Below, piece after piece: positions 16,431 to 23,487 of a stretch of 28,410 nucleotides of DNA. The DNA is from Opitutia bacterium UBA3151 (GTDB lineage: Bacteria; Verrucomicrobiota; Verrucomicrobiia; Opitutales; Seribacteraceae). Location of the stretch: contig DEYT01000012.1 in the NCBI GenBank assembly GCA_002364975.1, forward strand, positions 1 to 28,410, written 5' to 3'. Numbering within the stretch: the stretch's first letter is position 1; every line of letters starts with the position of its first letter. The translations under genes and the position numbers were made by a program. The notes below the pieces were generated by a model, which searched no databases, was not told the DNA's origin, and saw only the letters and a list, made by a program, of their open reading frames with translations.

Positions 16431-17870
16431 TTATTTCTCCCAGTGAAGGTCAACCTTTAGTTTTTCCTTTTCCCAAGGTTTAAAAATTTGAAAGATTTTG
16501 CCGGGGTTAAGAATTCCATTTGGATCAAGGCTTTGTTTGATTGATTTCATAACCTCCCATTCCGCTTGATTGAATTGATCTCGAACGAATGGAGTTTTTG
16601 CCAGACCAATTCCGTGCTCTCCACTGATCGCACCACCCAGTTCAATTACTTTTTTCATGAGTGAGGTCAGAGCTTCTACAGAACGAGTTGTTTCTTCCTC
16701 GTCTTCCTCGTTATACATGAAATTAACATGGAGGTTTCCATCTCCACAATGTCCAAAGACTCCAATCTTTAAATTAAATTGAAGTCTCAAGCTTTCCACG
16801 AAGCTTACCAGATCCACTTGCTTATCCAAAGGAACCACCACATCCTCATTTAATTTAGTACTAGCTAGCTTTTTCATTGCGGATGAACCCTGACGACGAA
16901 CTTGCCAAAGGTTCTCCGCTTCCTCTTCACTTTTAGCAACCCGAAAAGCAAGGGAGTGCTTACTAAGCCATTCGGTAAGAATTCCAGATTGCCGGCTTAC
17001 TTCGGTCTCAATTCCATCTAACTCAATCAACAACATTGGTTTCGGTTCCAAACCTTCAAATACCTGCACCCCGGTGTAGTCCTGCAGGCAGTTGATAGTC
17101 CATTTATCCATATATTCCAAAATGGATGGACGAATCCTTAACTCCGAAAAGTCAAGCGAAGCGGATAAGGCTAATTCATCGCTCGCAAAAGCCCCGAGGA
17201 AAGTAGTTCGGTAAAGAGGTTTTTCAACCAGGCGAAGCGTGATTTCAGTGACGACACCTAAGGTTCCTTCACTTCCAATCCATAAATCTCTAACATTGTA
17301 GGCTGTGGCAAATTTTCGAGTCGCCCTGCCCCATGTGACCTGATCGCCGTTGGCCATATATCCAGAGAGTGCGAGCACATAGTCCCGGGTAACTCCGTAT
17401 TTTACGCATCTTAATCCACCTGCATTGCAAGCAACATTTCCACCAATGGTGCAAAAGTCTTTGGAGGACGGATCAGGTGGATAGAATAAACCAAGTTTCT
17501 CGGCTTCAGATTGGAGATTAGAAACAACCACTCCGGGTCCGCAACGAGCAACCCTATTTTTTTCGTCCAGTTCAAGGTGATTTAATCTGGACAGATCCAA
17601 AACCCAACCTCCGTGGATGGGGGTTGCTCCACCTGTCAAACTGGAACCAGCACCCTTGGTGGTCACCGGAACCTGAAATTCATCAGCCAACTTCAAAACT
17701 TCACCCACTTGTTCGGTGTGATCCACTTCGATACACGCACTCGTATTTCCCTGTATCTTTAATCCGTCATAACTGGCATGGAAAAGCTCAGACGACTCAG
17801 TCCTCACCCGATCTCCAAGTTTATCTTGGAGCAGGGAGGTTGCTTGAAATCGTTTATCATCTTTCACCAT
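16431..17870 (-). CDS. GlcD-type FAD-linked 2-hydroxyacid dehydrogenase
   Basis: 479 residues, normal for the family. The N-terminal PCMH-type FAD-binding domain has TKGAGSSLTGGATPIHGG (71-88), PPDPSSKDFCTIGGN (131-145) with VACNAGG after it, and IGSEGTLGVVTEITL near 198-212. The C-terminal FAD-oxidase domain carries GHCGDGNLHVN (373-383) and SGEHGIGLAK (416-425), the metal/substrate-site motifs. Such enzymes oxidise glycolate, D-lactate or D-2-hydroxyglutarate at the inner face of the membrane and pass electrons to quinone or an Fe-S partner. glcE and glcF homologues are absent from the window, so a stand-alone D-lactate or D-2-hydroxyglutarate dehydrogenase is at least as likely as glycolate oxidase. 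It sits 60 bp after exbD and 18 bp before the SHD1 gene. Confidence 0.9.
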   Translation of the reverse strand: MVKDDKRFQATSLLQDKLGDRVRTESSELFHASYDGLKIQGNTSACIEVDHTEQVGEVLKLADEFQVPVTTKGAGSSLTGGATPIHGGWVLDLSRLNHLELDEKNRVARCGPGVVVSNLQSEAEKLGLFYPPDPSSKDFCTIGGNVACNAGGLRCVKYGVTRDYVLALSGYMANGDQVTWGRATRKFATAYNVRDLWIGSEGTLGVVTEITLRLVEKPLYRTTFLGAFASDELALSASLDFSELRIRPSILEYMDKWTINCLQDYTGVQVFEGLEPKPMLLIELDGIETEVSRQSGILTEWLSKHSLAFRVAKSEEEAENLWQVRRQGSSAMKKLASTKLNEDVVVPLDKQVDLVSFVESLRLQFNLKIGVFGHCGDGNLHVNFMYNEEDEEETTRSVEALTSLMKKVIELGGAISGEHGIGLAKTPFVRDQFNQAEWEVMKSIKQSLDPNGILNPGKIFQIFKPWEKEKLKVDLHWEK

Positions 17871-17930
17871 GAATTTGATTCTAACATGAATCGAAGGAAG
17901 TAGTAAGTATAATACTCTCCTCCGATTTCC

Positions 17931-18350
17931 TCAAATTGCCTTTGTATCCAAGCTCAGTTTTGTAAGGTTTCGAGCTTTAAGCATATTAATCACATCAAAT
18001 ATCTTTTGGTACCTAAGGGATCGATCCCCGCGGATATGAATAACCGGTTGCTCGCCGTCCCTAAGAGCGACTTCGTCTAATCTTTCCTCTAGCTCTACTT
18101 TACTCACTTTATCCTGTCCCCAATGGTAAGAACCCTCTGCATCGATGGTGATAAATTGATCATCCGCTTTCGGAAGAGGTTGATTTTCGCTTGAAGCTTG
18201 GTCGGGTAAATCGATCCGGTTGTACTGCTCAATAACAGGTGTGGTGATCATAAAAATGATCAAAAGAGAAAAAGCCAAGTCAATCAGTGGGGTAACATTT
18301 AGATCGGAGATAACCGCCAATTTATTCTCTCTTTTAAAATCTCTAGCCAT
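17931..18350 (-). CDS. exbD: ExbD/TolR-family biopolymer transport protein
   Basis: 139 residues with the classic layout: short cytoplasmic tail, one membrane segment at about 20-40 (NVTPLIDLAFSLLIIFMITT) with the proton-path Asp24 in PLID, and a periplasmic domain ending in the family-typical fold (VIHIRGDRSLRYQKIFDVINMLK). With ExbB/TolQ it would form a proton-motive-force-driven rotor/stator in the inner membrane. Whether it serves TonB-type import, Tol-type envelope constriction or another task cannot be read here, because no tonB, tolA, tolB or pal follows. The start lies 9 bp after the exbB stop. Confidence 0.93.
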   Translation of the reverse strand: MARDFKRENKLAVISDLNVTPLIDLAFSLLIIFMITTPVIEQYNRIDLPDQASSENQPLPKADDQFITIDAEGSYHWGQDKVSKVELEERLDEVALRDGEQPVIHIRGDRSLRYQKIFDVINMLKARNLTKLSLDTKAI

Positions 18351-18359
18351 GTGCGGAAA

Positions 18360-19052
18360 TTAAGCGTTTTTCTCTAACTCAATTCGATCAGCCAGATTAC
18401 TGGCAAAGTTTTCGAGCTTGGTCATCTCCCCACGAGCTTTTCCAAGCAGTCCATTGTAGGCAAAAACTATTGGAATCGCGACACAGAGAGCGGCGACTGT
18501 GGTAAGCAAGGCCCCTGAAACTCCCGGTGCCAGATGCTCAATGGTAGCCCCCCCACTTTCCATCGTACCGAACGCATCCATTACTCCCCAAACGGTTCCA
18601 AGGAGCCCTAAAAAAGGTGCCCCGGATACAATGGTGGCCAACCAATACATTTTTCCTTCATATCGATCCCCGACTTCTGCTAGAGCTCGACGAATTGCAT
18701 TTTCGACATAATTCATTCGAACCTCACCGGTTGATTTTGTCCTTCTTGCCGCTTCCATTGCTCGGGAACAGAGAACGAGGTAAGGGCTCCCTTCTCCTGC
18801 GAAAAGAGCATCGTCATAATTATATATTGATGGAAGATCATTGATTCGCTTTTCATCCCGAGCATTGTTGATCGCTGCTTTTTTGAGTTCCTGATATTTG
18901 GACCACATCAGGCTGAGAGCATAACAATTCATGATCCCCAAAACGAAAATAACCCCCTTGCCCGCCATATTGGAATCGATGAAATAATCGATCAATCCAG
19001 AATCCGCCAGAAGCTCAAGGTTCAATACATCCAAACTATTTCCCACACTCAT
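18360..19052 (-). CDS. exbB: MotA/TolQ/ExbB-family proton channel protein
   Basis: 230 residues with three membrane segments: about 30-50 (KGVIFVLGIMNCYALSLMW), about 135-158 containing the hallmark PFLGLLGTVWGVMDAF, and about 170-195 (GALLTTVAALCVAIPIVFAY). The long cytoplasmic loop between segments one and two is typical of ExbB/TolQ. It is the partner of the ExbD-like protein immediately downstream and energises a periplasm-spanning protein with the proton motive force. It is preceded by a good AAAGGA Shine-Dalgarno sequence, unusual in this window. It opens a minus-strand cluster continuing through exbD, the GlcD-type gene, the SHD1 gene and the EEP gene. Confidence 0.93.
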   Translation of the reverse strand: MSVGNSLDVLNLELLADSGLIDYFIDSNMAGKGVIFVLGIMNCYALSLMWSKYQELKKAAINNARDEKRINDLPSIYNYDDALFAGEGSPYLVLCSRAMEAARRTKSTGEVRMNYVENAIRRALAEVGDRYEGKMYWLATIVSGAPFLGLLGTVWGVMDAFGTMESGGATIEHLAPGVSGALLTTVAALCVAIPIVFAYNGLLGKARGEMTKLENFASNLADRIELEKNA

Positions 19053-19057
19053 AATTT

Positions 19058-19063
19058 TCCTTT
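19058..19063 (-). promoter_or_regulatory. Shine-Dalgarno sequence of exbB
   Basis: AAAGGA on the minus strand, 5 bases before the exbB ATG. It fixes that start codon, and is the only textbook ribosome-binding site I noted among the genes checked. Confidence 0.7.
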
Positions 19064-19101
19064 ATTCAAACACCACAATTTCTTTCTCTACATTTAAAGA
19101 A

Positions 19102-19158
19102 ATGAAATCAATGAAAAAACTAATATTGACCATCATCTTATTTCTTTCCTCCGATTAA
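19102..19158 (+). CDS. Possible 18-aa hydrophobic leader-like peptide
   Basis: A short open frame starting ATG (second in-frame ATG three codons on) encodes MKSMKKLILTIILFLSSD: two or three Lys, a hydrophobic core, then SSD and stop. It looks like a bare signal peptide or the remnant of a small lipoprotein gene. It lies 40 bp before the pfkB-family kinase on the same strand. No Shine-Dalgarno sequence is clear, and an AT-rich gap can produce such a frame by chance. Confidence 0.2.
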   Translation: MKSMKKLILTIILFLSSD

Positions 19159-19198
19159 GTTTGCCCCGACTTGGAAACAAATTTAGGCAAGATCAATC

Positions 19199-20317
19199 AT
19201 GCGGATTTCAGAAAAAATCATTACGGAAATTAATCAGAAACCATTTTCGACCACAGGGAAGTCATCGGTGGTCGGTTTGGATGGATTCGTTGATAAAATT
19301 GTTACTCCGGTCGATAAAAGACATGGCTTGGCAGGAAACTTTGATGCCATCGAAACCATTGCCGATTTAGGTGAAAGAATTTCCGCTGCTGCAGGCAAGA
19401 GTGCCAACCTCGAGCTATTTCCTCGTTTCGAAAAATTAGGTGGAAACGGTCCCATCATGGCAAATGCCATGCTTTCGCTTGGTTTGAAGGTTCGTTATGT
19501 GGGTGCGCTGGGTCATCCTGCAATCCAGCCTGTATTCGAAGAGTTTGCCAAAAAAACAGAGGCCGTATCCCTTACTGAGCCCGGTATCACCACAGCATTA
19601 GAGTTCAAGGATGGAAAACTAATGTTTGGGAATACGAGAAGTTTGGAAGAAATTGATTTCGCCCGAATTATGCTTTGCTGTGAAGAGGGTAAATTCTTCG
19701 AAATGATGGCCAACGCAGATGTCGTATCGATTGTGAATTGGACAATGATACCAAAGATGACCTCCATTTTGGTCGAATTAGTGGACCGGGTTCTGCCCAA
19801 TCTTCCTCCCCGTGACACCCGTTCTTTCTTTTTTGATCTTACCGATCCGGCCAAAAGATCCAAAGACGACATTTTTGAAGTCTTACAGGTTATTAGCCGC
19901 TTCCAAGCCCATGCTGAGGCTACCCTTGGTCTCAATTACAATGAGGCTCTGCAGGTTTGCGAAACCTTGGGCTTAAATGGTAGGGATAAAGATGAGGAAT
20001 CCCTTAAGAAAATAGCTAAAGAAATCAGAAGAAAATTAGATATCTCCTGTGTGGTGGTTCACCCCATTGAGTCCGCTGCTTGTGCAACCAGAGATGGGGA
20101 ATGGTGGTCGGAGGGACCTTTTACCGGGAATCCAAAAATTACCACGGGTGCGGGAGACCACTTCAATGCAGGTTTCTCCACCGCCCGCCTTTGTGGCTTT
20201 TCCCCTCTTACTTCCCTTGCATTGGCTACCTGTACCTCCGGCCATTATGTACGCACGGCCCAAAGCCCAAGCACTAGCCAAGTTATTGAACTTCTTAAGC
20301 AAGCAACCATTATTTAA
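19199..20317 (+). CDS. PfkB-family carbohydrate kinase
   Basis: 372 residues, cytoplasmic ribokinase-fold kinase. The N-terminal substrate region has VVGLDGFVDKI (24-34) and the G-G-N-G-P signature LGGNGPIMANA (80-90), the counterpart of the GGxxxN motif. The C-terminal ATP/anion-hole motif is TTGAGDHFNAGF (315-326), with Asp320 as the expected catalytic base. It is longer than ribokinase (about 310) and has an extended N-terminus that I associate with a Verrucomicrobia/Planctomycetes subgroup of unknown substrate. It leads a tight gene run: tmk starts 5 bases after its last base, followed by holB. The ATG at 19199 is the first start in a family-like context; no strong ribosome-binding site is seen. 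Confidence 0.86.
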   Translation: MRISEKIITEINQKPFSTTGKSSVVGLDGFVDKIVTPVDKRHGLAGNFDAIETIADLGERISAAAGKSANLELFPRFEKLGGNGPIMANAMLSLGLKVRYVGALGHPAIQPVFEEFAKKTEAVSLTEPGITTALEFKDGKLMFGNTRSLEEIDFARIMLCCEEGKFFEMMANADVVSIVNWTMIPKMTSILVELVDRVLPNLPPRDTRSFFFDLTDPAKRSKDDIFEVLQVISRFQAHAEATLGLNYNEALQVCETLGLNGRDKDEESLKKIAKEIRRKLDISCVVVHPIESAACATRDGEWWSEGPFTGNPKITTGAGDHFNAGFSTARLCGFSPLTSLALATCTSGHYVRTAQSPSTSQVIELLKQATII

Positions 20318-20321
20318 ATTT

Positions 20322-20972
20322 ATGAGTCATGAAACTGGAATTCTAATTTCCTTCGAAGGTTCCGAAGGGTGTGGAAAATCAACGCAAATACGACGATTGG
20401 CGGATCGGATGGAAGAAATCGATCACCGTGAAGTCGTCGTTACCCGCGAACCGGGTGGCACTGTCATTGGAGAAGATATTCGACACCTCCTCATGCATGC
20501 CGACTCTTCCAAGAATATTTTTCCTGAAACTGAACTGCTGCTCTTTGCTGCAAGCCGGGCACAACTGGTGCGGGAAATTATTTTCCCATCTATTCAGGAT
20601 GGGAAAATTGTCCTCTGTGATCGTTTTCTAGATTCAACTACCGTTTATCAAGGAGTTGCTCGTCAAATCGCAGATGATCCAATCACTCAAATTAATGCTT
20701 TTGCTGTAGGAGAGGTGGTACCCGATCTGACGGTGGTTTTGGATGTACCTGCGGAAGTTGGCATGGAACGAATCAAGCATCGAGTTTCCGATATGCCAGA
20801 CCGAATGGAACAAGAAAATGTCGAATTTTACGGAAAAGTCCGAGAGGGATACCTTCATCTTGCTCGCAGTCTCCCAGATCGCTTTTTCGTTGTGGACGGG
20901 CTTGGGGAAGCAGATGACATTGAGATTCTTATCTGGAATGAAATTCATTCTCGTTTTTTTGCTGAAGACTAA
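20322..20972 (+). CDS. tmk: Thymidylate kinase
   Basis: Phosphorylates dTMP to dTDP in the cytoplasm for DNA synthesis. 216 residues, standard length. The P-loop FEGSEGCGKST lies at 11-21, the TREPGGT substrate loop at 41-47, the DR-type motif CDRFLDSTTVYQG at about 99-111, and a DR-containing lid region (VSDMPDRMEQEN) later in the protein. I chose the ATG at 20322 because MSHETGILISFEG puts the P-loop where the family has it; the frame is open further upstream only as an overlap of the kinase gene. Spacing of 4 bases to the kinase gene and 5 to holB, and the common tmk-holB order, indicate one transcript. Confidence 0.95.
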   Translation: MSHETGILISFEGSEGCGKSTQIRRLADRMEEIDHREVVVTREPGGTVIGEDIRHLLMHADSSKNIFPETELLLFAASRAQLVREIIFPSIQDGKIVLCDRFLDSTTVYQGVARQIADDPITQINAFAVGEVVPDLTVVLDVPAEVGMERIKHRVSDMPDRMEQENVEFYGKVREGYLHLARSLPDRFFVVDGLGEADDIEILIWNEIHSRFFAED

Positions 20973-20977
20973 GAGTT

Positions 20978-21904
20978 GTGTATCGGGATCAAGACCGGAA
21001 TCCTAACCTTGCCTTACTGAACCGATTTTCCGAAGGAAGGCTTCATCATGGTTTGATCTTCCAAGGAGATCCCATTGATTCGGTTCGTGATCAGTGCTTT
21101 GAGCTTCTGAAAGTAGTCTTGAATATGCAGGAAGGCAGCAAAGAGCATCCTGATTTATTTCATCTTCGTCCGAGCGGTAAAATGCGGATTATTAGCGTCG
21201 AAAAGACCCGTGCCATGATCTCAGACTTGTATCGCACTTCAAACCAGGGAGGTGCCAAAGTTGCGGTTATCCACGAGGCAGACAGAATGAGGAAAGAAGC
21301 AGCGAATGCTTTCCTGAAGACTCTCGAGGAACCTCCCCCAGATACCTTCCTAATGCTTCTTACAACCCGACCAAACTCGATGCTTCCGACGATTAAGAGT
21401 AGGTGCCTTTCGGTGCGTCTTGGATCCAATTATCAACCAAGAAAGGATGAAGATTGGGTGCTCTGGAAAGAAAAGTATGAAAGGTGGATCTCTTCTCTTC
21501 TTGATCGTTCATCCCTTGCGAGGGATCGGGTGACCCCGATTTTCGCAGCCTATGGATTAACCGCAGACTTGCTCAAAATAATCCGGGGGAAATCAGAACA
21601 GGAATGCAAGGCTGCAATAAAATCTCTGGTTACAGAAATGGAAGATAAGGAGAAAGATGCTTTTGAAACAGGCATTCGAAAAAGTATTCGTTCTCAATTT
21701 CTTCGCGAAGTTGCTGAGTTCACTAGGTCAATCGTGGTCAAAACTGGAAAAACTGCGGAGGAAATGAGTAAGCTTGCTGAAAGATTTGCCCGAGTGATCG
21801 ACAAACTTGAAAAAAATACTGGATTACTTGAAGTAAACTTGAAAGACGAAGCGGCACTAGAAGACTTTTATCTCTACTCTTTAAGAATCTGGTCCGCAAA
21901 ATAA
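20978..21904 (+). CDS. holB: DNA polymerase III delta-prime subunit (clamp loader)
   Basis: 308 residues. AAA+ fold of the clamp-loader delta-prime type: the Walker A region is degenerate (FQGDPIDSVRD, no GKT/S), as expected for a non-hydrolysing subunit; VAVIHEADRMRKEAANAFLKTLEEPP spans the sensor/Walker B-like region, and the SRC motif that supplies the arginine finger is at 141-143 (IKSRC). The zinc-binding Cys cluster of E. coli HolB is not evident. The start is GTG at 20978, 5 bases after the tmk stop; no in-frame ATG precedes the conserved region, so GTG is the best choice. Position directly after tmk supports the assignment. Confidence 0.88.
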   Translation: MYRDQDRNPNLALLNRFSEGRLHHGLIFQGDPIDSVRDQCFELLKVVLNMQEGSKEHPDLFHLRPSGKMRIISVEKTRAMISDLYRTSNQGGAKVAVIHEADRMRKEAANAFLKTLEEPPPDTFLMLLTTRPNSMLPTIKSRCLSVRLGSNYQPRKDEDWVLWKEKYERWISSLLDRSSLARDRVTPIFAAYGLTADLLKIIRGKSEQECKAAIKSLVTEMEDKEKDAFETGIRKSIRSQFLREVAEFTRSIVVKTGKTAEEMSKLAERFARVIDKLEKNTGLLEVNLKDEAALEDFYLYSLRIWSAK

Positions 21905-21923
21905 AGTTTGAAATAAATCAATC

Positions 21924-22262
21924 ATGACAACCTTGTTTCAGAAAATTATTGCCCGAGAAATACCCGCTGAAATTCTTCATGAAGATGATGCGTGTATTGC
22001 GATTCGGGATATTGAACCACAGGCACCGGTCCATATTCTAATCATCCCCAAAAAATTAATTCCTCGAGTCGCATACGCTGAAGTAGAGGATGGACCATTA
22101 TTGGGAAAGCTGTTGTTGATTGCTCAAAAAATAGCGGTCGAACAAAACTTAGAGGATGGCTTCCGCATTGTGATCAATAATGGCCCGAATGGAGGTGAAA
22201 GTGTACCTCATTTACATGTCCATCTCCTGGGTGGAAGAAAACTCAGTTGGCCTCCAGGATGA
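21924..22262 (+). CDS. HIT-family purine nucleotide phosphoramidase (HinT-like)
   Basis: 112 residues, the normal size of bacterial HinT. It starts MTTLFQKIIAREIPA, has the DIEPQAPVHILIIPKK strand segment at 29-44, and ends with the histidine triad HLHVHLL (H96, H98, H100), the nucleophile and its partners in AMP-phosphoramidate hydrolysis. C-terminal GGRKLSWPPG is typical of the HinT branch. It follows holB after 19 bp. Its TGA stop overlaps the ATG of the downstream DUF481 gene in an ATGA arrangement, so the two are probably translationally coupled despite unrelated roles. Confidence 0.95.
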   Translation: MTTLFQKIIAREIPAEILHEDDACIAIRDIEPQAPVHILIIPKKLIPRVAYAEVEDGPLLGKLLLIAQKIAVEQNLEDGFRIVINNGPNGGESVPHLHVHLLGGRKLSWPPG

Positions 22263-23314
22263 AAATAAAAATGTATAGATTGCTCCTAGCAATAAGCTGC
22301 CTTTTTTCTACAAACCTCTGGGCAGATGAAGTAAGAACTCTGGATGGTTCCATTTTGCGTGGGTTGATCTTGGGCATGGATGATGGAAACTTATCTCTCA
22401 AAACTGATTTTTCGGGTAAAATTAAAATTCCAGAAACCCAGATTGAATCTATTTCTACCGAAAATGAAGTGGCATTCAGAATGGAAGATAACCGAACCTT
22501 CAAAGGACGAATGAATTTTAATCAAGATGGTAATTTTACCATCGGGGTGCAGGAGGAAAAATTTTCACTACTAAAGGTTAGGCATCTCTGGCCAGAAGAT
22601 GCAGATGATCCCTTGATCCTCTTGGCACAAAGTAAGGCAGAATCCCTACAGCTTAAGTGGAAGCACTCCCTTGGCTTTGATTTAACCGGCTCTTCTGGCA
22701 ATAGTGAAAATTTTGGTTTAGGGATTAGACTGGATAGTGCTTTAGGGAATAAGTTCCGGGGTTACGATTTATATCTGTCTTACAATAAAGCTGACAAAAA
22801 AAATACTCCGATTGTAGACGAAACCAAATTTGGAATCGAATATGATTCCAGGTTTTTTGATGCCCTCGCTTGGTATGCTAAAACAGATTTGGAAAATGAT
22901 CGACTGGAAGAAATTGATTTAAGAGCAACCTCCGCACTTGGATTGAAGTATTCCTGGATCGACGAGCTGGAGTATCAAGTTGCAGTCCGCTCTGGTATGG
23001 CTTTTCGATATGAAAAATCTGGCTCTTCTTCAAGTGATGACCTCAGTGATCCGGCGATTGACCTCGGACTTGAATATTCCCACAACATAAAGGATTCTCT
23101 CGCCCTTGAAAGTGATTTTACATTCGTGCCAAGCTTGAATGATTTTGATGATTATCTAATCTCCAAGGATACGGCTATTGTTTTCCCCTTAAGTAAGGAA
23201 ATTGACTGGAATGTCCGATCCGGGTTGGCAGGGACTTACAACTCAACCCCCGCTGAATTGAAGGAGGAATTAGACCTCAAATACTACATCAGGCTGGTTT
23301 ACTCTTTTAAATAA
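22259..23314 (+). CDS. DUF481-family outer-membrane beta-barrel protein
   Basis: 351 residues. A signal peptide (core YRLLLAISCLFSTNLWA, cleavage before DEVRTLDG) leads to an N-terminal small beta domain with a V-x-T-L-D-G-S-x-L-x-G pattern followed by GNLSLKTDFSGKIKIP. Next comes a barrel of alternating strands from about residue 135, rich in aromatic-ended motifs and ending KYYIRLVYSFK with a terminal Phe-Lys rather than Phe. This matches DUF481 proteins, which are predicted porin-like or salt-stress-related outer-membrane proteins. I chose the ATG at 22259, which overlaps the HIT stop; ATG 22271 four codons later is an equally workable signal-peptide start. A 9-bp inverted repeat follows the stop. 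Confidence 0.82.
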   Translation: MKIKMYRLLLAISCLFSTNLWADEVRTLDGSILRGLILGMDDGNLSLKTDFSGKIKIPETQIESISTENEVAFRMEDNRTFKGRMNFNQDGNFTIGVQEEKFSLLKVRHLWPEDADDPLILLAQSKAESLQLKWKHSLGFDLTGSSGNSENFGLGIRLDSALGNKFRGYDLYLSYNKADKKNTPIVDETKFGIEYDSRFFDALAWYAKTDLENDRLEEIDLRATSALGLKYSWIDELEYQVAVRSGMAFRYEKSGSSSSDDLSDPAIDLGLEYSHNIKDSLALESDFTFVPSLNDFDDYLISKDTAIVFPLSKEIDWNVRSGLAGTYNSTPAELKEELDLKYYIRLVYSFK

Positions 23315-23320
23315 TAATTC

Positions 23321-23345
23321 TTTATTCCATCCACCGTGGAATAAA
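23321..23345. terminator. Inverted repeat between convergent genes
   Basis: A perfect 9-bp stem, TTTATTCCA pairing with TGGAATAAA around a 7-base loop, lies 6 bp after the DUF481 stop and contains the stop codon of the minus-strand small membrane peptide. Its terminal TTTA/TAAA pairs give only short T runs, so it is a weak bidirectional terminator at best. Confidence 0.45.
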
Positions 23346-23456
23346 ATCAAAAAATGCAAAAATTTCATGCATCAAGGAGCTAAATTGACCTATCAGCAAA
23401 GCTGAAAGAACAAAAAGCAGGATCAAAACTACCGAGTTTGGTATAGATTTTTTCAC
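23322..23456 (-). CDS. Possible 44-aa single-span membrane peptide
   Basis: A short open frame starting GTG-AAA-AAA encodes MKKSIPNSV, then a continuous hydrophobic stretch (VVLILLFVLSALLIG) and a C-terminal amphipathic tail ending FDFIPRWME. It has the two-Lys N-terminus, one membrane span and aromatic-rich tail expected of a real small membrane protein. It starts 31 bp after the stop of the Lys/Ser-rich protein gene on the same strand, and its stop lies inside the 9-bp inverted repeat. A TTG five codons upstream is an alternative start. No good Shine-Dalgarno sequence is visible and I recognise no family, so it could still be a chance frame. Confidence 0.42.
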   Translation of the reverse strand: MKKSIPNSVVLILLFVLSALLIGQFSSLMHEIFAFFDFIPRWME

Positions 23457-23487
23457 TTCAGTCAGTCTCAATTGGTAAAAGATTGCT

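Noticed and set aside
16431..17870. Glycolate oxidase operon glcDEF
   Set aside because: Only the GlcD-type subunit is present; flanking genes are exbD and an SHD1-domain protein, so the narrow glycolate oxidase name is not supported.
23321..23345. Strong bidirectional terminator
   Set aside because: The stem is perfect but AT-rich, with only three to four T or A at either end, so only a weak terminator call is justified.
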